Assembly (NCBI RefSeq): GCF_030323145.1
Contig: NZ_CP100470.1
Span: 3,203,001-3,267,000 of the forward strand
DNA: 64,000 nucleotides
Origin: Mesorhizobium sp. C432A
GTDB taxonomy: Bacteria; Pseudomonadota; Alphaproteobacteria; Rhizobiales; Rhizobiaceae
Direction of reading: 5' to 3'
The notes below the pieces were generated by a model, which was not told the DNA's origin, made no database searches, and saw only the letters and a program-made list of their open reading frames with translations. The position numbers and the translations under genes were made by a program. Every line of letters starts with the position of its first letter. The stretch's first letter is position 1. This document shows positions 1 to 8,073 of this stretch, one piece after another.

Positions 1-261
1 CCGACCGGCGGCCATTTCTTCGGCGAACCGCACACGCTGGAACGCTATGCCACCGCCTTCTACCAGCCGATACTGTCCAACTGGCAGAATTACGAGGCAT
101 GGCAGGAGGCCGGCGGCCTCGACACGACGGCGCGCGCGACCCGGCTGTGGAAGAAGGCGCTGGAAGACTATGTCGAGCCGGTGATGGATATCGCCGTGCG
201 CGAGGCGCTGGAGGCGTATGTGGCCAGGCGCAAGGAAGCGATCGGGCAGGGCGAGCCGTGA
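1..261 (+). CDS. Trimethylamine methyltransferase (MttB) family protein, C-terminal part
   Basis: This is the last 86 codons of a gene that begins before the window. The visible peptide contains GGHFFGEPHTLERY and FYQPILSNWQNYEAW, the C-terminal signature of the MttB superfamily of corrinoid-dependent methyltransferases. Members that lack pyrrolysine act on glycine betaine or related quaternary amines; the pyrrolysine region is outside the window, so the substrate cannot be read here. It lies 78 bp before a dimethylglycine/sarcosine dehydrogenase-like gene on the same strand, which fits stepwise demethylation of methylated amines. The family call is strong and the substrate is inference. Confidence 0.8.
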   Translation, partial: PTGGHFFGEPHTLERYATAFYQPILSNWQNYEAWQEAGGLDTTARATRLWKKALEDYVEPVMDIAVREALEAYVARRKEAIGQGEP

Positions 262-339
262 CTTTTTCAGCGTCGGCGCGCGGCGCTGCCTTTCTGATTC
301 ACCTTATCTCCTCAACTCATTGATAACAGAGCAAAACTC

Positions 340-2781
340 ATGAAATCGCATGCAAAGGTCGTGGTCATTGGCGGTGGCGTCGTCGGGTGCTCCGTGCTGT
401 TCCATCTGGCGCGTCATGGCTGGACCGATGTCGTGCTTTTGGAGCGCGACGAGCTGACCTCCGGCTCGACCTGGCATGCGGCCGGCGGCATGCACACGAT
501 CAATGGCGACCCCAACGTCGCCAAGCTGCAGAAATACACGATCTCGCTCTACAAGGAGATCGAGGAGCTGTCGGGACAGGCGACCGGCGTACATCTGACC
601 GGCGGCGTGCTTCTGGCGGCAACCGAGGCGCGGCTCGACTGGCTGCGCGGCGTCGTCGCCAAGGGGCGTTACCTCGGCATCGACCTCGAGGAGATATCGG
701 CCAATGAAGCGGCCGAGCTGATGCCGCTGCTCGACCCGAAACAATTCGTCGGCGCCGTCCGCAACAAGGAGGACGGCCATCTCGATCCCTCCGGCGTGAC
801 GCATGCCTATGCCAAGGCCGCGCGGAAACTGGGCGCCGAGGTCGAGCGCTTCACCAAGGTCGAGGACATTGTGCGCCGGCCCGACGGCATGTGGCGCGTC
901 ATCACCAACAAGGGCGAAGTGGTGGCCGAGCATGTCGTCAATGCCGGCGGGTTATGGGCGCGCGAGGTCGGCCGCATGGTCGGGCTGGAGCTGCCGGTGC
1001 TGGCAATGGAGCACATGTACCTGATCACCGAGGATATGCCCGAGGTGGCGGCGTGGAACGCCAAGACGGGGACCGAGATCATCCATGCCGTCGATTTCGA
1101 CGGTGAGCTGTACCTGCGCCAGGAGCGCGGCGGCATGCTGATGGGCACGTATGAGAAGGCCAACAAGGTCTGGTCCGAATTCCAGACACCGTGGAATTTC
1201 GGCCATGAACTGCTGGAGCCGGATATCGACCGCATCGCGCCGTCGCTCGAAGTCGGCTTCCGGCATTTCCCGGCCTTCGAGAGGACCGGCATCAAGCAGA
1301 TCATCAACGGCCCCTTCACCTTCGCGCCGGACGGCAATCCGCTGGTCGGGCCGGTGCGCGGCCTTCCGGGCTTCTGGGTCGCCTGCGGGGTCATGGCGGG
1401 CTTTTCACAAGGCGGCGGCGTCGGTCTGGCGCTGTCCAACTGGATGATCGAGGGCGATCCCGGCGCCGACATCTGGGCCATGGATGTGGCGCGCTATGGC
1501 GACTGGGCGACGATGGCCTACACCAACGCCAAGGTGCGCGAGAATTATTCGCGCCGCTTCTCGATTCGCTTTCCCAATGAGGAGCTGCCCGCCGGGCGGC
1601 AGCTGAAGACGACGCCGATCTACGATTTGCTGTCGGCCAAGGGTGCGCAATGGGGTGTGTCCTATGGGCTGGAAGTGCCGCTGTGGTATGCGCCCGAGGG
1701 TGTCAGGGACGAATTCTCGTGGCGGCGTTCCAGCGATTTTTCCCATGTCGCCAATGAGGTCGCGACGGTTCGTGAAAGCGTCGGCCTGGCGGAGATTTCG
1801 AACTTCGCCAAATACAAGGTGACGGGAGAAGGGGCGGCCGCTTGGCTCGACCGGATCTTTGCCTGCAAGTTGCCCAAGCCAGGCCGCATGACGTTGGCGC
1901 CGATGCTGAAGGATGACGGCAAGCTCATCGGCGATTTCACGCTGGCCAATATCGGTGCCCCCAATTCCAACGGGACCGAGTGGTTCATCGCCGGCTCCGG
2001 TATCGCCGAGCAGTATCATATGCGCTGGTTCGAGGCGCATTTACCTGCGGATAGCTCAGTGCGCATGGAGGCGCTGGGGCAGAAACTGACCGGTCTGGCG
2101 ATCGCCGGACCCAAGGCGAGGGAGGTGCTGGCAAAGGTCAGCCGCGCGGATGTCGCCAACACAGCATTCCCCTTCATGGCCGTCGCGAAAATGGACATCG
2201 GCATGGCGCCGTGCCTGGTCGGCCGCGTCAGCTACACCGGCGATCTCGGCTACGAGATCTGGGTGGCGCCGGAATATCAGCGCGCTGCCTTCCAGGCGTT
2301 GATGGCGGCAGGCGCGGAATTCGGCCTCGGCCTGTTCGGCTCGCGCGCGCTCAATGCGCTGCGGCTGGAGAAAAACTACGGCTCATGGGCGCGCGAATAC
2401 CGGCCGATCTACGGGCCGCTGGAGGCCGGGCTCGACCGTTTCGTCGCCTATGGCAAGGATGCCGATTTCGTCGGCAAGGCCGGCGCTCTTGCCGAGCGCA
2501 AGCAGGGCGGCAAGCTCAGGCTGCGCACATTTATCCTCGATGCCGACGATGCCGATGTCATCGGCGACGAGCCGATCTGGTACGATGGCGCGGTGCGCGG
2601 CTGGGTGACGTCGGGCGGCTATGCGCATCACTCGAAGAAATCCGTCGCCATCGGCTATGTGCCGAAGGAGATCGCAGACAAGAGCGACGGCTTCGAGATC
2701 GAACTTTTGGGCAAGCGCCACGCGGCGCGCGTTCAGGCAGCGCCGCTCTTTGACGCGAACTTCGAGCGAATGCGCGCCTGA
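340..2781 (+). CDS. FAD-dependent dimethylglycine/sarcosine dehydrogenase-like protein with GcvT domain
   Basis: The 813-residue protein starts with a Rossmann FAD motif (VVVIGGGVVGCSVLFHLA, about residues 7-24) followed by GSTWHAAGG, the position where family members carry the flavin-linking His. An FAD oxidoreductase domain fills about residues 5-390. The rest is a folate-binding aminomethyltransferase (GcvT) domain with a GDLGYEIWV segment near residue 640. The architecture and length match dimethylglycine dehydrogenase and sarcosine dehydrogenase, which oxidatively remove N-methyl groups and pass the one-carbon unit to tetrahydrofolate. It follows an MttB-like gene. The exact substrate is not resolved by sequence alone. 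Confidence 0.85.
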   Translation: MKSHAKVVVIGGGVVGCSVLFHLARHGWTDVVLLERDELTSGSTWHAAGGMHTINGDPNVAKLQKYTISLYKEIEELSGQATGVHLTGGVLLAATEARLDWLRGVVAKGRYLGIDLEEISANEAAELMPLLDPKQFVGAVRNKEDGHLDPSGVTHAYAKAARKLGAEVERFTKVEDIVRRPDGMWRVITNKGEVVAEHVVNAGGLWAREVGRMVGLELPVLAMEHMYLITEDMPEVAAWNAKTGTEIIHAVDFDGELYLRQERGGMLMGTYEKANKVWSEFQTPWNFGHELLEPDIDRIAPSLEVGFRHFPAFERTGIKQIINGPFTFAPDGNPLVGPVRGLPGFWVACGVMAGFSQGGGVGLALSNWMIEGDPGADIWAMDVARYGDWATMAYTNAKVRENYSRRFSIRFPNEELPAGRQLKTTPIYDLLSAKGAQWGVSYGLEVPLWYAPEGVRDEFSWRRSSDFSHVANEVATVRESVGLAEISNFAKYKVTGEGAAAWLDRIFACKLPKPGRMTLAPMLKDDGKLIGDFTLANIGAPNSNGTEWFIAGSGIAEQYHMRWFEAHLPADSSVRMEALGQKLTGLAIAGPKAREVLAKVSRADVANTAFPFMAVAKMDIGMAPCLVGRVSYTGDLGYEIWVAPEYQRAAFQALMAAGAEFGLGLFGSRALNALRLEKNYGSWAREYRPIYGPLEAGLDRFVAYGKDADFVGKAGALAERKQGGKLRLRTFILDADDADVIGDEPIWYDGAVRGWVTSGGYAHHSKKSVAIGYVPKEIADKSDGFEIELLGKRHAARVQAAPLFDANFERMRA

Positions 2782-2809
2782 AGCGCTTCGGCTTCGCCGA
2801 GGCGCTTCA
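2779..2809. terminator. Hairpin at the end of the dehydrogenase gene
   Basis: TGAAGCGC and GCGCTTCA flank an inner TCGGC/GCCGA stem with a ttc loop, starting on the stop codon of the dehydrogenase. A T-containing stretch follows, so it is a plausible terminator between two convergent genes. Confidence 0.5.
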
Positions 2810-2821
2810 GAGTCTTGTTTT

Positions 2822-2872
2822 GTGCAAGTCGTTATCCCAAAACCGCTGCGCACTTTTGGGCGACATGCATCA
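2822..2872 (+). repeat. Intergenic hairpin repeat, copy 1 of 3
   Basis: The core CCAAAACCGCTGCGCACTTT is shared with copies near 45535 and 51369. The inner arms CCCAAAA and TTTTGGG can pair around the loop ccgctgcgcac, and outer sequence related to TGCA..GTCG and CGACATGCA can extend the stem. It lies between the 3' ends of two convergent genes. No coding function is visible. Confidence 0.8.
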
Positions 2873-2878
2873 GGCGCG

Positions 2879-3271
2879 TCAGGTGCTGCGGCGGTTGTCG
2901 AGCGCGAAGGCGCCGGCGCCGGCAAACACCAGATAGAGGAAGATGAAGCAGAAGGAGATTGCCGCGTCGCCGCTGTTGTTGACCGGGAAGAAGTCGCGCG
3001 GGTAGTGCGCCATGAAATAGGCGATGGCCATCTCGCCGGCCAGAAGGAACGCGACCGGGCGGGTGAACAGACCGAGCGCCAGCAGGATGCCACCGGCGAA
3101 CTCCAGGATGCCTGCCGTCGCCGTCAGGCCGCTAAGAGCGTGAGGCTCGGCGCTGACCGGAAAATTGAACAGTTTCTGCGAGCCATGCTCGAGGAACTGC
3201 AGGGCCGTCATGATGCGCAGGACGCCGAGTGCCTGCGGCTGAAATCTGGCGAGACCGTCAAAAAGCTTCAT
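2879..3271 (-). CDS. DoxX family membrane protein
   Basis: This 130-residue protein has four hydrophobic segments and the DoxX-type start FDGLARFQPQALGVLRIMTA, with LEFAGGILLALGLFTRP in the middle. DoxX/DoxD-like proteins are small inner-membrane proteins found near redox or oxidative-stress genes; a specific reaction is not established for most of them. It is convergent with the upstream dehydrogenase and divergent from the secreted-protein gene at 3480. Confidence 0.8.
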   Translation of the reverse strand: MKLFDGLARFQPQALGVLRIMTALQFLEHGSQKLFNFPVSAEPHALSGLTATAGILEFAGGILLALGLFTRPVAFLLAGEMAIAYFMAHYPRDFFPVNNSGDAAISFCFIFLYLVFAGAGAFALDNRRST

Positions 3272-3479
3272 CTAAACTCCATTTTTCCAACCCTGCGGCC
3301 CGGCCATAAATTATCACCCGGCGCTGGACCATTCACTTCGCGTGGCCTGTCATCAACAATCGGTGATTGGAAATCACTTCCAGTCTGGACTTCAAAATTT
3401 GTTCTCGTTATGGTTGCATACGGCTCGTTTAAGTTGTATGCCTGCGTGTAGACACTCCAAACCAAACGGGTTCCTAGCC

Positions 3480-3968
3480 ATGAAAAAAGTCGCCGTCAGC
3501 CTGTTCGCAATTCTCGCAAGCACCAGTTTCGCCATGACCGCTGATGCTGGCTGCGATGCCTTCAAATGGCCGGTGACACGCGAGCAGGAACTGTTTCCGG
3601 CTGCGCCCGCCGCGCAGTCCGGTGCCTCTCTTGCTTTCGGCGAAGCCGCGGATATGGCGCTGGAGCCGGTCGATGCGGTCAGCTTCACGGTCTCACCGCA
3701 ACGCGCGCCGGCAGCCGGCACGTTCGGCGCGACGGCAAACGTGGCGGTGCCACCGGAAGGAGAGCTCCAGATCAGCCTGTCCGACGAGGCCTGGGTCGAC
3801 GTCATTCAGGATGGCCAAGCCGTGAAATCAGCGGGTTTCACCGGCGTGAAGACCTGCCCCGGCATCCGCAAGAGCGTGCGCTTCAAGCTGACGCCTGGCG
3901 CAGCCACGATCCAGCTCAGCGGCGCCAGGAAAGAGAACCTCAAGGTCGCGGTGCTGGCGCCGGAGTGA
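3480..3968 (+). CDS. Secreted hypothetical protein
   Basis: I chose the ATG giving MKKVAVSLFAILASTSFAMT, a Sec signal peptide with likely cleavage after TADA; the reading frame stays open upstream but has no signal there. The mature part is about 140 residues with two cysteines (GCDAF and KTCPG). It has alternating hydrophobic residues suggesting a beta-rich periplasmic domain. I do not recognise a named family. It stands alone between divergent and convergent neighbours. Confidence 0.7.
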   Translation: MKKVAVSLFAILASTSFAMTADAGCDAFKWPVTREQELFPAAPAAQSGASLAFGEAADMALEPVDAVSFTVSPQRAPAAGTFGATANVAVPPEGELQISLSDEAWVDVIQDGQAVKSAGFTGVKTCPGIRKSVRFKLTPGAATIQLSGARKENLKVAVLAPE

Positions 3969-4043
3969 CCGCGCCCGGACGCGCCTCTCATCGCACCGGC
4001 AGTGCGATGAGAGCAGTTCCGTGCAGGCGAGTACCGGAGGGGA

Positions 4044-4820
4044 TCAGCGGCCCGGCGCGATCAGCGCGAAATAAGCGACTTGCGGATCGGTGAACTGGGC
4101 AATCCATTGGCCGGTCGGCACCGGCATCGGACCCATGACGATCTTGCCGCCATTGTCGGTGACGCGTTTGGCGGCTGCGTCGATGGCATCGACATTGAAG
4201 TAGAACAGCCACACCGGCACCGGCAGCTGTTGTGGCTTGTTCATGATGCCGCCGCCGGATTCAGGGCCGGCCGAGAAGGTCTGATAGATGCCCATCTCGC
4301 CGATGTCCATGCTACCGGCATCGGTCCAGCCGAACTGGCTGGAGTAGAAATCGAAGGCCTTCTGGCGGTCGGACGCATAAAGCTCGTGCCAGCCGACATG
4401 GCCCGGCGTCGTTGCCGGAAGGACGGGCTGGTCGGGGCCATTGGGCTGCAGGAACATGAAGGCGGCGCCTTGCGGGTCGGCGACGACGGAGAAGCGGCCG
4501 ACGCCGGGAATGTCGTCGGGTTCGCGGTGAACAGCCCCGCCGGCGGCTTTCAGTGCCTCGGTCGAGGCATCGGTATCGCTGGTGTGGATATAGCCGAACC
4601 AGGCCGGCTTCAGACCCGTCCTGGCTGCTTCCTCGGGCAGGGTCATCAGCCCGCCGACGCCACGCTCGGCGGAGTTCACCACGATATAGCGCGGCATGCC
4701 GGGCGCCTTGTCGAAGGGCTCGGCCCGCCAGCCGACCACGGTGGTGTAGAACGCTTGCGCCGCATCGAGGTCGCTGGTCATCAACTCGTACCAGAAGAAG
4801 GGCATTGGGGATCTCGGCAT
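4044..4820 (-). CDS. Two-domain VOC (glyoxalase/bleomycin resistance) family protein
   Basis: The 258-residue protein has two tandem VOC domains, beginning at MPFFWYELMTSDLDAAQAFY and at GHVGWHELYASDRQKAFDFY. Each has the beta-alpha-beta-beta-beta pattern and candidate metal ligands (WYEL, WHEL, and the late YFAL segment). VOC proteins bind a metal and act on small molecules; no substrate can be assigned. The ATG at 4820 is preceded by GAGGAGA at good spacing, better than the GTG 15 bases upstream. Confidence 0.8.
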   Translation of the reverse strand: MPRSPMPFFWYELMTSDLDAAQAFYTTVVGWRAEPFDKAPGMPRYIVVNSAERGVGGLMTLPEEAARTGLKPAWFGYIHTSDTDASTEALKAAGGAVHREPDDIPGVGRFSVVADPQGAAFMFLQPNGPDQPVLPATTPGHVGWHELYASDRQKAFDFYSSQFGWTDAGSMDIGEMGIYQTFSAGPESGGGIMNKPQQLPVPVWLFYFNVDAIDAAAKRVTDNGGKIVMGPMPVPTGQWIAQFTDPQVAYFALIAPGR

Positions 4821-5012
4821 TCTCGGTCTCCTCACCTATGCATAGATCGTCGTCCGATCCATCAAAGGACGTTTTCAGCGACGCGAATCCGACAGCGAAC
4901 CGGAGAAAATTCAACGGCTGCGTTGACACATCGTTCCGCACTTCGCCCCACCGACGCCTTGCACGTGCGGCGGTTTTCGACTTTCCTTGGGCAAACGAGG
5001 GGTAGTCGTTTC

Positions 5013-5729
5013 ATGCGCCTTATGTCGCTCACGCCTGAGCTTGTGTCACTGTGTCATCGCGAAGAGGTCGATCCCGGACCCGACTGCAGTTGGACGCAGC
5101 TGAACGATGAGGATTTTCGCACGCTTGCCTTACGGCTCTCCGACGAAGCCGATGCGGGGCCGTTATGGGTGTTCGCCTATGGCTCGCTGATCTGGAAGCC
5201 GGCTTTCGAGTCCGTCGAACGCCAGCGCGCCACTGCGTTTGGCTGGCATCGCTCCTTCTGCCTCGACATGGTGCGCTGGCGCGGCAGCGTCGCGCAGCCG
5301 GGGCTGATGATGGCGCTCGAACGCGGCGGCCGATGCGACGGCGTCATCTACCGCCTGCCCGACGGCGACAAGCCGCAGCAGATCGAAAGATTGTTGCGGC
5401 GCGAGATCGACGACCATGAGAGTGTCAGCTCGGTCCGGTGGGTTCCCGTGCGCACGGAGCAGGGCCGGATACGGGCGCTCGGCTTCTGGGTCGGGGTGAC
5501 GGGCAGGGGAACCTCGCTTGGGCAGCCGCTAGATCGGGTGGCGCGGGTGTTGGCGCGGGCCTGCGGCCATGTCGGCTCGGGTGCGGAATATCTCTACAAC
5601 ACCGTCAGCCACCTCGAGGAATTCGGCATCCGCGACCGCAATCTGTGGCGGCTGCAGCAACTGGTTGCCGACGAGATCAGGTCGATTCATGGCGGCGCTA
5701 CGAGCACTGGCTTTTCGCCCGTGACATAG
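5013..5729 (+). CDS. chaC: ChaC-type glutathione-specific gamma-glutamylcyclotransferase
   Basis: The 238-residue product contains WVFAYGSLIWKP, the ChaC substrate-binding YGSL loop, and later ALERGG, YRLP and YLYNTVSHLEEFGIRD typical of the family. ChaC enzymes cleave glutathione to 5-oxoproline and Cys-Gly in the cytoplasm. The start at 5013 has GAGGGG about ten bases upstream; the open frame further upstream is only the antisense of the VOC gene. It ends 128 bp before preT, with a regulatory-looking gap between. Confidence 0.85.
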   Translation: MRLMSLTPELVSLCHREEVDPGPDCSWTQLNDEDFRTLALRLSDEADAGPLWVFAYGSLIWKPAFESVERQRATAFGWHRSFCLDMVRWRGSVAQPGLMMALERGGRCDGVIYRLPDGDKPQQIERLLRREIDDHESVSSVRWVPVRTEQGRIRALGFWVGVTGRGTSLGQPLDRVARVLARACGHVGSGAEYLYNTVSHLEEFGIRDRNLWRLQQLVADEIRSIHGGATSTGFSPVT

Positions 5730-5791
5730 GCCATAACATGAGTGGTCCGATCATATTATCAGCTAGGCTTTTCAGTGGCTTGCGGCGAAAA

Positions 5792-5807
5792 TTGACCAAT
5801 TGATAAA
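5792..5807. promoter_or_regulatory. Candidate RutR-type operator upstream of preT
   Basis: TTGACCAATTGATAAA matches the E. coli RutR consensus TTGACCA-NN-TGGTCAA perfectly in the left half and in five of seven bases in the right half. It is about 50 bp before the preT start. A RutR-like gene is in the window. Binding is inferred. Confidence 0.5.
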
Positions 5808-5857
5808 AAAATAAAACGTGCTAGCCTTCCCCAAAACGAAAACATGGGGAACTGACG

Positions 5858-7213
5858 ATGCCAGAAGGCCAGTTCAAGGACGGCATTGCCGGCGGCCGGC
5901 TTGCCGCCGACCAGTACGCCGAGAATTTTTCCGACCTGCATCCGCCGCTCGATCACCACGAAGCGCTGGTCGAATCCGACCGCTGCTATTTCTGCTACGA
6001 TGCGCCGTGCATGAACGCGTGCCCGACCTCGATCGACATTCCGCTGTTCATCCGCCAAATATCGACCGGCAACCCGATCGGTTCGGCCAAGACGATTTTC
6101 GACCAGAACATATTGGGTGGCATGTGCGCCCGCGTCTGCCCGACCGAGACGCTTTGCGAAGAGGTCTGCGTGCGCGAGGTGGCGGAAGGCAAGCCGGTGC
6201 AGATCGGCCGCCTGCAGCGATATGCCACCGATGTCGCGATGGCCGAGCACAAGCAGTTTTATTCGCGCGCTGAATCGACCGGCAAGTCGGTCGCCGTGGT
6301 CGGCGCCGGTCCGGCCGGTCTAGCCGCGGCGCACCGGCTCGCCCGCCATGGCCACGAGGTGACCATACTGGAAGCCCGCCTGAAGGCCGGCGGCCTCAAC
6401 GAATACGGCATCGCCGCCTACAAGAGCATCGACAATTTCGCCCAGGCCGAGGTCGACTATGTCACGGGGATCGGCGGCATCGATATCCAGAACGGCAGGG
6501 CGCTCGGCCGCGACTACCGGCTGTCGGACCTGATCCGGAATTACGATGCCGTCTTCCTCGGCATGGGGCTTGGCGGCGTCAATGCGCTGCGCGCCGATGG
6601 CGAGGAGGCCGGTGGCGTCGTCAATGCAGTCGAATTCATCGCCGAACTGCGCCAGGCCAGCGATCTCGCGAGCCTGCCGGTTGGCCGGCGCGTCGTCGTC
6701 ATCGGCGGCGGCATGACGGCGATCGACGCCGCCGTGCAGTCGAAGCTGCTCGGCGCCGAGGAGGTGACGATCTGCTACCGGCGCGGCCAGGAACACATGA
6801 ACGCTTCCGAGTTCGAGCAGGATCTGGCAGCCGCCAACGGCGTCACCATCCGCCACTGGCTGCAGCCGAAGCGGGTCATTGTCGAAGGTGGCAAAGTGTC
6901 GGGGATCGAGCTCGAATACACCGCGATGAACGGCGACAGTCTTGTCGGCACCGGCGAGCGGCTGACGCTGACCGCCGACCAGGTGTTCAAGGCAATCGGC
7001 CAGAGCTTTGTGCCGGCGGCACTTAACGGCAGCGGTGCTGCGATCGAACTCGAGGCCGGCCGCATCAAGGTCGATGCGGAAGGGCGCACCTCGCTCGCCA
7101 ATGTCTGGGCGGGCGGCGACTGCATTTTTGGCGGTGACGATTTGACGGTTTCGGCCGTGGCGCAAGGCCGCGATGCGGCGGAGAGCATCAACCGGAGTCT
7201 GACACAGGGATAG
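5858..7213 (+). CDS. preT: NAD-dependent dihydropyrimidine dehydrogenase subunit PreT
   Basis: The 451-residue flavoprotein opens with a cysteine-rich iron-sulfur region (RCYFCYDAPCMNACPTSID, GGMCARVCPTETLCEEVCV). An FAD Rossmann motif VGAGPAGLAAAHRLARHGH follows near residue 150 and a nucleotide-binding VVVIGGGMTAIDAA near residue 285, the layout of the glutamate-synthase small-subunit/PreT family. With PreA it would reduce uracil and thymine with NAD(P)H to the 5,6-dihydro forms. The adjacent hydantoinase, carbamoylase and aminotransferase genes support the pyrimidine role. A methyltransferase gene separates it from preA. Confidence 0.9.
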   Translation: MPEGQFKDGIAGGRLAADQYAENFSDLHPPLDHHEALVESDRCYFCYDAPCMNACPTSIDIPLFIRQISTGNPIGSAKTIFDQNILGGMCARVCPTETLCEEVCVREVAEGKPVQIGRLQRYATDVAMAEHKQFYSRAESTGKSVAVVGAGPAGLAAAHRLARHGHEVTILEARLKAGGLNEYGIAAYKSIDNFAQAEVDYVTGIGGIDIQNGRALGRDYRLSDLIRNYDAVFLGMGLGGVNALRADGEEAGGVVNAVEFIAELRQASDLASLPVGRRVVVIGGGMTAIDAAVQSKLLGAEEVTICYRRGQEHMNASEFEQDLAAANGVTIRHWLQPKRVIVEGGKVSGIELEYTAMNGDSLVGTGERLTLTADQVFKAIGQSFVPAALNGSGAAIELEAGRIKVDAEGRTSLANVWAGGDCIFGGDDLTVSAVAQGRDAAESINRSLTQG

Positions 7214-7218
7214 AGATC

Positions 7219-8061
7219 ATGGCCTCAGTGGAATCGGGCATCGCCCGTCACTACGACGTCTCGGATCTTGAGCAGCACATTCTTGCCGTGCTCGCCGATA
7301 CCGGCGTGGAAATTGCCCATCTACGCGCTGGCGATCTCGAAGCGGTCGACGAGTTCCACATTGGCGGTATCGCCGCCACCAGGGAACTCATCGGCCAGAT
7401 GGGTTTGAAGCCGGGGGCCAGGCTGCTCGACATTGGTTCCGGCGTGGGTGGTCCAGCCCGCTTCGCCGCCAACAATGCCGGCGCCGATGTCACCGGCATT
7501 GATCTGACGCAAAGCTATGTCGACATTGCGACCAGCCTTTCGAAGCGGGTGGGAATGGCCGACAAAGTCCGGTTCGTGCAGGGCAGCGCGCTGGACATGC
7601 CGTTCAGCAACAAAAGCTTTGATACGGCCATGATCCTGCATGTCGGCATGAATCTTCCCGACAAGAAAAAGCTGATGAGCGAGGCGGCGCGTGTGCTCAA
7701 GCCGGGCGGCGTCTTTGCCGTCTACGATGTGATGCGGCTCAAGGCAGGTGCGCTGACCTATCCGCTGCCATGGGCATCCGACGAGAGCATGTCCTTCGTT
7801 GCCACGCCCGACGACTATCGTTCGGCTGCCGCCGCCGCGGGGTTCTCTGTAACCGCCGAGCGCCCTCGTGGCGCCTTCGCCATCGAATTTTTCGACACGA
7901 TACGGGCGCGCATGGCTGCGGCGCAGGCGGAAGGAAAAAAGCCGCCGCCTGGCGTTAATCTTATCATGGGCGAGAACGCCGGCACCAAGATCGGCAATCT
8001 CACCCCCGCGCTTAAAGGCGGCATTCTCGCACCCGTGGAAATGCTCCTTCGTCTCGGTTGA
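7219..8061 (+). CDS. SAM-dependent methyltransferase inserted between preT and preA
   Basis: This 280-residue class I methyltransferase has motif I LLDIGSGVGGPARF, motif II GIDLTQ, and the post-motif LKPGGVFAVYDVM. The first 60 residues are a separate helical part (MASVESGIARHYDVSDLEQHI). It begins 5 bp after preT and ends 12 bp before preA, so the three are surely co-transcribed. The fold resembles ubiquinone/sterol-type methyltransferases, but the substrate is unknown. A methyl-transfer step is not part of textbook reductive pyrimidine catabolism, so its presence here is unexpected. Confidence 0.8.
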   Translation: MASVESGIARHYDVSDLEQHILAVLADTGVEIAHLRAGDLEAVDEFHIGGIAATRELIGQMGLKPGARLLDIGSGVGGPARFAANNAGADVTGIDLTQSYVDIATSLSKRVGMADKVRFVQGSALDMPFSNKSFDTAMILHVGMNLPDKKKLMSEAARVLKPGGVFAVYDVMRLKAGALTYPLPWASDESMSFVATPDDYRSAAAAAGFSVTAERPRGAFAIEFFDTIRARMAAAQAEGKKPPPGVNLIMGENAGTKIGNLTPALKGGILAPVEMLLRLG

Positions 8062-8073
8062 AAGGGACCTGTC

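Noticed and set aside
4080..5012. Long in-frame extension upstream of ChaC
   Set aside because: It is antisense to the VOC gene and lacks ChaC features; a ribosome-binding site precedes 5013.
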